In this document: piece after piece, positions 25,121 through 31,206 of the stretch
Position numbering within the stretch: the stretch's first letter is position 1
Layout: every line of letters begins with the position of its first letter
Source: Bacteroidales bacterium
GTDB taxonomy: Bacteria > Bacteroidota > Bacteroidia > Bacteroidales > F082
Direction: 5' to 3'
DNA length: 32,970 nt
NCBI GenBank assembly: GCA_027011095.1
Contig: JALVAQ010000129.1
Coordinates: 1-32,970 of the forward strand
The notes under the pieces: model-generated
Database searches by the model: none
Told to the model about the DNA's origin: nothing
The model's input: only the letters and a program-made list of their open reading frames with translations
Made by a program: the position numbers and the translations under genes

Positions 25121-25154
25121 AAAAAACGCTGCATCGTTTGATGCGGCGTTTTTT
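25121..25154 (+). terminator. Terminator after rpmB
   Basis: A 15-bp stem (AAAAAACGCTGCATC against GATGCGGCGTTTTTT, one T-G wobble) with a GTTT loop. Its A/T flanks supply a U-run in both directions, though it best fits the end of rpmB. Confidence 0.92.
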
Positions 25155-25178
25155 GTTTGTCTATGAAATCATTTGTTT

Positions 25179-25232
25179 AATCCGTGTAATTTGATGATAA
25201 AAATCATCGAATTACACGGATTACACGAATTA
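25179..25232. repeat. Long hairpin with ATTACACGR tandem units
   Basis: A 19-bp stem, AATCCGTGTAATTTGATGA against TCATCGAATTACACGGATT with one wobble, closes a 6-base loop (25179-25222). The right arm runs into a partial tandem of ATTACACGG/ATTACACGA up to 25232. It sits between the convergent ends of rpmB and the adenylate kinase gene. Without a T-run it is not a standard terminator; it resembles the AATTCGTGTAATCCG-type intergenic repeats often seen in Bacteroidota. A small TATGCC-TTT-GGCATA hairpin lies at 25244-25258. Confidence 0.7.
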
Positions 25233-25321
25233 AGGTTTTTCTCTATGCCTTTGGCATAAAGGTAAACCGTTTAACAAATATTTTGCTCTCATTAACATCA
25301 GGTTAACTTTAAACAACCTTA

Positions 25322-26491
25322 TTAATAATTTTCCTTAATTATTTGAGCGACAAGCTTGTTAAGCTTTTCAAAAACTTCCTGCTCCGAGCCTGTGCCGTCA
25401 ATGGCGTAGTATTTGCTTTGTTTCCGGTAATAATCGATAACGGGTTTGGTTTTTTGTTTGTATTGCTCCAGACGGTTTATAATTAATTCAACCGATTTAT
25501 CGTAAGGACGTGCTCTTTTGGTTGCTGCACGGGCATTTAGCCGCTTTAAAGCTGTAATGGTATCTATTTCCATCTCTATTACTGCCGAAACTTTCATGTG
25601 TTCTTTCATTAAAAGCCCGTCAAGTATATACGACTGAATCATGGTACGGGGGAAACCTTTAAAGATAAATCCTTTTGAATCGGGATGGTTTCCAATACGT
25701 TTTTCAATCAGTTTTATGGGGATTTCATCCTCAACAATTTCTCCTTTTTCCATATAAGGCTCAACCTTTTTACCCAACTCTGTTCCGTTGGCGATTTCCA
25801 TACGAAGCATTTTTCCGGTAGAAATATAAACCAGATTATGCTCTTTGGCAATCAGTTGTCCCTGTGTACCTTTACCTGATCCGGGTTTTCCAAGCAACAC
25901 AATATTTGTGTGAATTGTTTTTCGGTGCCCCTCAATAACCGATGTTATTTGCTCAAAAATTTCATCAATTTCGCCAACACCGTTTATTTCGTAATATTTA
26001 CCCCGTTCCTTATAGTAATCGGCAACAGGAGCAGTTTTGTTATGATACTCCTTTATTCTTACCTTAATAACATCCAGGGTATCATCGCTTCGCCCCGAAT
26101 CTTTTGCTCTCGCTAACAACCGCTCGGTTAACACTTCATCAGGAACTTTTAAGGCAATCATCATGTCCAATTGAGTATCCAGCTTAAGCAACAGGCCGTC
26201 AAGAATATACGATTGAACGACTGTTCGTGGGAAGCCATCAAACAGGATACCTTGTTTATCAGATGAATCAATAATGTTTTTTTCAATCATTTGTACTACC
26301 AGCTCGTCCGAAACAAGTCCACCCATTTCAATAACGCCTTTGGCTTCCATTCCTAAAGCTGAACCGGATGCAATTTCCGAACGCAACATGTCGCCCGTAG
26401 AAATATAAGTAAGGTTGTATTTTTCGAGTAATTTTTTCGATTGAGTTCCCTTACCCGCTCCCGGAGGGCCAAAAAGTGCAATGTTTAGCAT
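25322..26491 (-). CDS. adk: Tandem two-module adenylate kinase
   Basis: Two adenylate kinase modules in one 389-residue chain; typical bacterial Adk has one module of about 190-215. Module 1 (1-187) has the full catalytic set: P-loop GPPGAGKGTQ (8-17), STGDMLR (D34), DGFPRT (D85) and GRSDD (133-137). It lacks the long zinc-type LID insert. Module 2 (about 194-389) keeps the P-loop GKPGSGKGTQ and overall fold, but shows STGKMLR (K227 for Asp), KGFPRT (K278 for Asp) and ARPYDK instead of GRSDD. Those changes hit residues that handle Mg-nucleotide and phosphate transfer, so module 2 is probably impaired or regulatory. The gene follows hpt by 11 bases in one operon, tying AMP/ADP balance to purine salvage. 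The reading frame is intact, so it is not a broken pair. Confidence 0.93.
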   Translation of the reverse strand: MLNIALFGPPGAGKGTQSKKLLEKYNLTYISTGDMLRSEIASGSALGMEAKGVIEMGGLVSDELVVQMIEKNIIDSSDKQGILFDGFPRTVVQSYILDGLLLKLDTQLDMMIALKVPDEVLTERLLARAKDSGRSDDTLDVIKVRIKEYHNKTAPVADYYKERGKYYEINGVGEIDEIFEQITSVIEGHRKTIHTNIVLLGKPGSGKGTQGQLIAKEHNLVYISTGKMLRMEIANGTELGKKVEPYMEKGEIVEDEIPIKLIEKRIGNHPDSKGFIFKGFPRTMIQSYILDGLLMKEHMKVSAVIEMEIDTITALKRLNARAATKRARPYDKSVELIINRLEQYKQKTKPVIDYYRKQSKYYAIDGTGSEQEVFEKLNKLVAQIIKENY

Positions 26492-26502
26492 AATCTTAAA
26501 TT

Positions 26503-27042
26503 TTATTGGTCAATTACTTTGTAAATATCTTTTAAATTTCGTCCCTGTTCATAATAATCAAGGCCGTAGCCAACAATAAAGTCGTTGGGAATTTCAATAC
26601 CAATATAATCAATCGGGTAATCTTCCTTAAAAGCTTTTGGTTTAAACAATAAAGTGGCAATTTTAACATCGTCGGCACCCATCGACAACAACTGCCTGAT
26701 TAAGCCGGCAAGGGTAAGGCCGCTGTCAACAATGTCCTCCACAATTACAATGGTTCTTCCTTTAATATCCTGATTAAACCCAATCAACTCCTTTACTTTG
26801 TTGGTGGATTGCGTACCAGAATAGGAGGCAAGCTTAACAAAAGAGATTTCGCAGGGGAAATCGAGCTTTTTCATTAAATCACCTGCAAACATAAACGACC
26901 CGTTCAGGATAACCAGAAATATGGGTGTTTTGTCTTTTATTTCATCGCTAATTGTCACAGCCATTTTTCCAATGGCGGCATCAATTTCTTCGTAGCGAAT
27001 AAAGGTTTCAAATTCCCTGTCTAAAATTTTTATAATACTCAT
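26503..27042 (-). CDS. hpt: Hypoxanthine phosphoribosyltransferase
   Basis: Purine salvage enzyme joining hypoxanthine or guanine to PRPP to make IMP or GMP. The PRPP-binding motif is IVIVEDIVDSGLTL, with FLVILNGSFMFAGDLM and FIVGYGLDYYEQGRNL also typical. The track ORF starts at 27087, but I place the start at the ATG at 27042 (MSIIKILDREFETFI, 179 residues). The extra N-terminus MPYFLYLPFAIKTSV is not typical, and a perfect -7 promoter element (27067-27074) lies inside that extension. First gene of the hpt-adk operon. Confidence 0.96.
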   Translation of the reverse strand: MSIIKILDREFETFIRYEEIDAAIGKMAVTISDEIKDKTPIFLVILNGSFMFAGDLMKKLDFPCEISFVKLASYSGTQSTNKVKELIGFNQDIKGRTIVIVEDIVDSGLTLAGLIRQLLSMGADDVKIATLLFKPKAFKEDYPIDYIGIEIPNDFIVGYGLDYYEQGRNLKDIYKVIDQ

Positions 27043-27066
27043 TACAGATGTTTTAATAGCAAACGG

Positions 27067-27074
27067 CAAATATA
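27067..27074 (-). promoter_or_regulatory. -7 promoter element for hpt-adk
   Basis: Reads TATATTTG on the minus strand, exact to TAnnTTTG, 25 bases before the ATG at 27042. It decides against the longer ORF start at 27087. No convincing -33 TTG at normal spacing. Confidence 0.6.
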
Positions 27075-27152
27075 AAAAATATGGCAACTACTTTTAACCG
27101 GGTTACAATTTTGTTGTCAAACCTTAAATTTTCCAAATATTATCTCCTTCGG

Positions 27153-27183
27153 TTGCTTTTTGTACTTTTTTTTCGTATCTTTA
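27153..27183 (+). promoter_or_regulatory. Promoter for the phosphatase-like/racemase operon
   Basis: TTG at 27153-27155, a 20-base spacer and TATCTTTA (27176-27183), one base off the TAnnTTTG consensus. Transcription would begin roughly 10-15 bases before the ATG, leaving a very short leader that is mostly the ribosome-binding site. Confidence 0.55.
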
Positions 27184-27194
27184 AAACTCAAAAA

Positions 27195-27200
27195 AGGAGG
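27195..27200 (+). promoter_or_regulatory. Strong Shine-Dalgarno site
   Basis: AGGAGG, five bases before the ATG at 27206. Bacteroidota genes mostly lack such sites because the ribosome's anti-Shine-Dalgarno is occluded, so a consensus site here is unusual. No other gene I inspected in this window has one. Confidence 0.75.
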
Positions 27201-27205
27201 AAGTT

Positions 27206-27691
27206 ATGAATGTTTTATTTGTTGATTTACAGAATGTTTGCCGTTCGCCAATGGCAGAAGCAATTTTAAAGAGGAAGTTTTTGGACAATCACATTATCGG
27301 ATTGGTTGATTCGGCAGGTTTCGAATCGTTTAATATTAATGAACCACCTGACCCCAGAGCTGTTAATACAGCCGCCGAATACGGGGTGCTTGTTGACGGA
27401 AGAGCCAGAATTTTTGTCAAAGATGATTTTGACATTTACGACAAGATTTATGTAATGGATACCCAAAACTATTGGGATGTAATGGAGCTTACCAGAAACG
27501 AAAAAGATAAAGCAAAGGTTGACTATTTGCTTAATTTGTTAGAGCCGGGGCTGAACAAAACAGTCCCAAATCCATATAATTCGGGGGTTGCCGATTGTAA
27601 GCAAATTTTCAGGATGCTAAACAAAGCGGCTGATAAAATTGTTGAAATGGTAAAACTTGAAGAGGAGAAAAAAGCCGTTGCCAACAATTAA
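27206..27691 (+). CDS. Low-molecular-weight phosphatase homologue lacking catalytic residues
   Basis: A 161-residue protein that aligns along its full length with low-molecular-weight protein tyrosine phosphatases. The P-loop region reads MNVLFVDLQNVCRSPMAEA where the family has VLFVCLGNICRSPMAEA. Asp7 therefore replaces the nucleophilic Cys, while Cys12 and Arg13 remain. The general-acid motif, normally DPY, reads PNPY, with Asn122 for Asp. Other family landmarks are kept: DSAGFESF, EPPDPRAV, and DKIYVMDTQN. Loss of both nucleophile and acid means ordinary phosphatase chemistry is unlikely; a phosphate- or phosphotyrosine-binding role or a changed reaction is possible. It has its own promoter and a strong Shine-Dalgarno site, and its 3' end overlaps the PLP enzyme gene, so the two are probably translated together. 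The substitutions are direct codon reads (GAT, AAT). Confidence 0.88.
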   Translation: MNVLFVDLQNVCRSPMAEAILKRKFLDNHIIGLVDSAGFESFNINEPPDPRAVNTAAEYGVLVDGRARIFVKDDFDIYDKIYVMDTQNYWDVMELTRNEKDKAKVDYLLNLLEPGLNKTVPNPYNSGVADCKQIFRMLNKAADKIVEMVKLEEEKKAVANN

Positions 27692-28628
27692 AATCCCATC
27701 GAAAAAAGATGTTGTTGAGGCTCATAATCGTATAAAGCCTTACATTCACCACACACCGGTGCTGACATCGGAAACTTTTAACCGGCAGTTCAGCACCCGT
27801 TTTTTCTTTAAATGTGAAAATTTTCAAAAAGTTGGCGCTTTTAAGTCCAGAGGCGCAGTTAATGCTGTTTTTTCATTGTCGGAAAGCGATGCTCAACATG
27901 GTGTTGCCACCCACTCATCGGGCAACCATGCACAAGCGCTGGCTCGTGCTGCTGCACTACGGGGAATAAAAGCTTATATTGTAATGCCCGACAATGCACC
28001 ATCGGTAAAGGTTGATGCAGTAAAAGGATATGGCGGCATAATAACCTTCTGCAAGCCCACTTTACAAGCACGTGAAACAACATTAAATGAGGTTGTGAAA
28101 AAAACAGGTGCTTGTGAAATTCATCCCTACGATAAATTTGAAATTGTATGTGGCCAGGCTACGGGAGCAAAAGAACTTTTGGAAGATATTCCGAACCTTG
28201 ATATCATTCTTGCTCCTGTTGGTGGTGGCGGTTTGCTGGCCGGTACAGCGATGGCAGCCAAATACTTTGGTAATCAAACAAAAGTTATTGCCTGTGAACC
28301 AGCCGGTGCCGACGACGCATTTCGCTCGTTTAATGCAGGCAGGATTATTCCCTCCGTGAATCCCCAAACCATTGCTGACGGTCTGCTGACATCACTTGGT
28401 GTGCTTAACTTTGAGATTATTAAGAATGAGGTTGCCGATATTGTAACTGTTTCGGAGAAAAGCATTAAACAGGCCATGAAACTGATTTGGGAACGTATGA
28501 AAATTATTATTGAACCCTCTTCGGCAGTTCCCTTTGCCGCGGTTCTGGAAAACAAGGTTGATGTCAAAAACAAAAACGTCGGAATTATTATCTCAGGCGG
28601 CAATGTTGATTTGAAAGCATTTTTGTAA
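27657..28628 (+). CDS. Serine racemase/threonine dehydratase-like PLP enzyme
   Basis: PLP-dependent fold-type II enzyme of about 323 residues without the C-terminal ACT regulatory domain of biosynthetic IlvA. The PLP lysine is K63 in GAFKSRGA. The motif HSSGNHAQAL carries Ser88 at the position of the second catalytic base of serine racemase (threonine dehydratases tend to have Ala there), which favours a racemase or serine dehydratase. The glycine loop GGGGLLAG binds the PLP phosphate. The start is uncertain: only TTG codons are available, at 27657 or 27678, both inside the end of the phosphatase-like gene (stop at 27691). That overlap implies translational coupling. The likely reactions are L-serine to D-serine and/or pyruvate. 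Why it is paired with a pseudophosphatase is unknown. Confidence 0.9.
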   Translation: MKRRKKPLPTIKIPSKKDVVEAHNRIKPYIHHTPVLTSETFNRQFSTRFFFKCENFQKVGAFKSRGAVNAVFSLSESDAQHGVATHSSGNHAQALARAAALRGIKAYIVMPDNAPSVKVDAVKGYGGIITFCKPTLQARETTLNEVVKKTGACEIHPYDKFEIVCGQATGAKELLEDIPNLDIILAPVGGGGLLAGTAMAAKYFGNQTKVIACEPAGADDAFRSFNAGRIIPSVNPQTIADGLLTSLGVLNFEIIKNEVADIVTVSEKSIKQAMKLIWERMKIIIEPSSAVPFAAVLENKVDVKNKNVGIIISGGNVDLKAFL

Positions 28629-28692
28629 CATCTTTATTTATTTAGGAAGATAACCGTACATCTTCAAAGAGCATCATAATTATCAATAAACC

Positions 28693-28700
28693 TATCTTTG
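28693..28700 (+). promoter_or_regulatory. -7 promoter element for tex
   Basis: TATCTTTG, exact to TAnnTTTG, 14 bases before the TTG start codon of tex. This implies a very short leader and supports the TTG start at 28715. The -33 region has no clear TTG. Confidence 0.6.
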
Positions 28701-28714
28701 CAGAAAAAAATATT

Positions 28715-30844
28715 TTGGAAGACACGATTAAAAAAATTGCCGGTAAGCTGAATAAAGCATCATGGCAAATAAACAATGCGCTAACTTTGCTGAAAGAGGG
28801 TGCTACCATTCCGTTTATTGCCCGGTATCGTAAGGAAAGAACCGGTAATCTTGCCGACTTTGAGTTGTTGGAGATAGAAAAACTTTGGAAACAAGCGTTG
28901 TTGCTTTCCGACCGGAAAAAGGCTGTTTTAAAAAGTTTACAGGAGCAGCAACTGCTTACGGATGCATTAAAAACTCAAATTGAAAAGGCTGAAACCATTA
29001 ACGATGTTGAAGACATCTATCTTCCTTACAAACCCAAGCGAAAAACACGAGCCACCATAGCCAAAGCAAAAGGCCTTGAACCGCTTGCAAAAATGATCTA
29101 TTCCGAAAATGTTGTTTCCATCGATTCAGCAGCATCTAAATTTATAAGTGCCCAAAATGAGGTCAACACCCTTGAAGAGGCATTGCAGGTGGCACGCGAC
29201 ATTATTGCCGAATGGATAAATGAAAATGTTAAAGTGCGAAACATTGTAAGACACCTTTTTAATAAAGAGGCAAACATCGTTTCAAAGGTTGTTAAAGGCA
29301 AAGAGCAGGAGGGTATAAAATACAAAGCGTGGTTTGACTGGAGCGAAATAGCTTCGCGGGCGCCCTCACATAGGATATTAGCCATGTTCAGGGCTGAAAA
29401 GGAGGGAATTATAAAACTCAAAATAATTCCTGGTAAGCAACGAACGTTTGAAAAACTTGAACGCTTGATTGTCAGATATCATGGTGAGGCTTCCGAAGAA
29501 AAGCAAAAAGCCCTTAAAGACAGCATTCAAAGATTGTTGTTTCCATCCATCGAAACCGAATTTCGTCACCAGTTAAAACAAAAAGCCGACGAAGAAGCCA
29601 TCAGGGTTTTTGCCGACAACCTGAAACAATTGTTGCTGGCACCGCCACTGGGGCAGAAAAACGTGTTGGCCATTGATCCGGGATTTAGAACAGGCTGTAA
29701 GGTAGTTTGCTTAGATTCAAATGGCAACCTTGTTCACAATGAAACCATTTTTCCGCATCCTCCTCAAAATGAAAAGGGGATGGCTATGAAAAAAATCAGC
29801 AGCCTTGTTGATGCCTATAAAATTGAGGCAATAGCCATTGGAAACGGTACCGCCGGACGCGAAACCGAAGAGCTGATTAGCAGAATGAAATTTAATAAAG
29901 ATATTGTCGCAGTAATGGTCAACGAAAACGGTGCTTCCGTTTATTCTGCTTCGGCAACGGCTCGCGAAGAGTTTCCTGATTATGATGTTACCGTGCGCGG
30001 TGCTGTGTCCATCGGACGAAGGTTAATGGACCCGCTTTCGGAACTGGTTAAAATCGACCCCAAATCAATTGGCGTGGGACAGTATCAGCACGATGTAAAT
30101 CAAAAACTTCTGAACGAAAGTTTACAGACAACGGTTGAATTTTGTGTGAATTCCGTTGGTGTTGACCTCAATACCGCTGGCAAGGAGCTACTTACCTATG
30201 TGTCAGGAATCGGCCCTGTTTTGGCTTCTGCGATTGTGGAATACAGGAAAGGCAATGGTGATTTTAATAATCGCGAATCACTTAAAAAAGTAAAAGGCAT
30301 GGGAGCAAAATCGTTTGAGCAGTCAGCCGGCTTTTTACGAATAAAAAACGGTACCAATCCGCTTGACAGAAGTGCCGTGCACCCTGAGAGTTACCATATC
30401 GTCAGGCAAATAGCTGCCACACTAAAGGTGAAACCTGATGAGCTGATTGGAAACAAAAAACTGTTGGAAAAGGTAAATCCTCAGGCGTTTGTTACGGAAG
30501 AAACAGGGTTGCCAACTATTTTGGATATTTTAAAAGAGTTGGAAAAACCCGGGCGCGATCCCCGAAAACAGTTTAAGCTTTTTGAGTTTGATAAAAATAT
30601 CAGAACCATTAACGACCTTAAAGAGGGAATGGTTGTAAACGGTATTGTAATTAACCTGACCAATTTTGGTGCTTTTGTTGATTTGGGCATAAAAGAAAAC
30701 GGACTCATCCATAAAAGTCAAATTGCCGATGAATATGTTTCAGACCCGGGGAATCACCTCAAATTAAACCAGCAGGTCAGGGTTAAAGTACTTGAAGTGG
30801 ATTATACAAGAAAAAGAATTGCATTAACCTTGAGAGGTTTCTAG
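28715..30844 (+). CDS. tex: Tex-family RNA-binding transcription accessory protein
   Basis: A 709-residue cytoplasmic nucleic-acid-binding protein of the Tex family, which is linked to transcription and RNA metabolism. The N-terminal helical domain includes KEGATIPFIARYRKERTGNL. The YqgF/RNase H-like domain starts at LAIDPGFRTGCKV (Asp321). Helix-hairpin-helix motifs follow (for example LLTYVSGIGPVLASAIVEYR). The C-terminal S1 domain covers about residues 635-709, with GMVVNGIVINLTNFGAFVDLG and ENGLIHKSQIA. The start is a TTG, and no in-frame ATG lies before the conserved N-terminal region; an upstream promoter element 14 bases away supports it. Length and domain order are normal for the family. 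It is a separate transcript from the preceding racemase-like gene, with 86 bases between. Confidence 0.96.
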   Translation: MEDTIKKIAGKLNKASWQINNALTLLKEGATIPFIARYRKERTGNLADFELLEIEKLWKQALLLSDRKKAVLKSLQEQQLLTDALKTQIEKAETINDVEDIYLPYKPKRKTRATIAKAKGLEPLAKMIYSENVVSIDSAASKFISAQNEVNTLEEALQVARDIIAEWINENVKVRNIVRHLFNKEANIVSKVVKGKEQEGIKYKAWFDWSEIASRAPSHRILAMFRAEKEGIIKLKIIPGKQRTFEKLERLIVRYHGEASEEKQKALKDSIQRLLFPSIETEFRHQLKQKADEEAIRVFADNLKQLLLAPPLGQKNVLAIDPGFRTGCKVVCLDSNGNLVHNETIFPHPPQNEKGMAMKKISSLVDAYKIEAIAIGNGTAGRETEELISRMKFNKDIVAVMVNENGASVYSASATAREEFPDYDVTVRGAVSIGRRLMDPLSELVKIDPKSIGVGQYQHDVNQKLLNESLQTTVEFCVNSVGVDLNTAGKELLTYVSGIGPVLASAIVEYRKGNGDFNNRESLKKVKGMGAKSFEQSAGFLRIKNGTNPLDRSAVHPESYHIVRQIAATLKVKPDELIGNKKLLEKVNPQAFVTEETGLPTILDILKELEKPGRDPRKQFKLFEFDKNIRTINDLKEGMVVNGIVINLTNFGAFVDLGIKENGLIHKSQIADEYVSDPGNHLKLNQQVRVKVLEVDYTRKRIALTLRGF

Positions 30845-31128
30845 CAGAATGAATAGTGTCATTATGATTGTCGGGTAAATGGAACATTGATAACGATTGG
30901 TGTTCCACCCCCTAAAGCATCAATTCTTGAAAGTGCCTGCTACAACATAAATAAGGCTGTGTCCGTTGATTATGTCTGAATTTAAGTTAGTTTCGTAAAC
31001 AGAAAAAAACGTGAATTTTATTTACGTTTTTGAAAAGTCAAAACATAAATTATGCAAAAGGAATAAAAGTGAAGTCAAGGAATTGAAAATTTAGTAACTT
31101 GCCCAAAAATTAAACCAAGGCCACAGCT
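30845..31128. other. Intergenic stretch after tex
   Basis: About 285 bases without a supported gene. It has a weak TGGAACA/TGTTCCA hairpin (30880-30907) and a possible A/T-flanked terminator (31005-31031). AT-rich sequence leads into the hairpin before the sensor gene. Confidence 0.4.
31005..31031 (+). terminator. Possible weak terminator after tex
   Basis: AAAAACGT and ACGTTTTT form an 8-bp stem with an 11-base loop, and T residues end the right arm. It is 160 bases past the tex stop and of low stability, so this is tentative. Confidence 0.35.
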
Positions 31129-31199
31129 AGAAAAGTTATTCTGAAGTTTTTTTTGGACACTTTCAAAGGCCTAAAAAAAATCTTCGAAATAACTTTTCT
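31129..31199 (+). promoter_or_regulatory. Long hairpin directly before the sensor gene
   Basis: AGAAAAGTTATTCTGAAG (31129-31146) and CTTCGAAATAACTTTTCT (31182-31199) form an 18-bp stem with two central mismatches. The stem extends inward through a T8/A8 pair and GG/CC. It ends seven bases before the ATG at 31207, so as RNA it would sit at the ribosome entry site. It could be a translational control element, an attenuator or a DNA operator. Confidence 0.55.
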
Positions 31200-31206
31200 C
31201 AAGGAA

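Noticed and set aside
27043-27087. Longer hpt start at 27087
   Set aside because: A perfect -7 promoter element lies inside this extension and the residues do not fit the family.
28646-28665. GAAGAT/ATCTTC hairpin as a terminator for the racemase-like gene
   Set aside because: A 6-bp stem without a T-run is too weak to call.
30880-30907. TGGAACA/TGTTCCA hairpin as a terminator for tex
   Set aside because: The stem is only 7 bp with a 14-base loop and no T-run.
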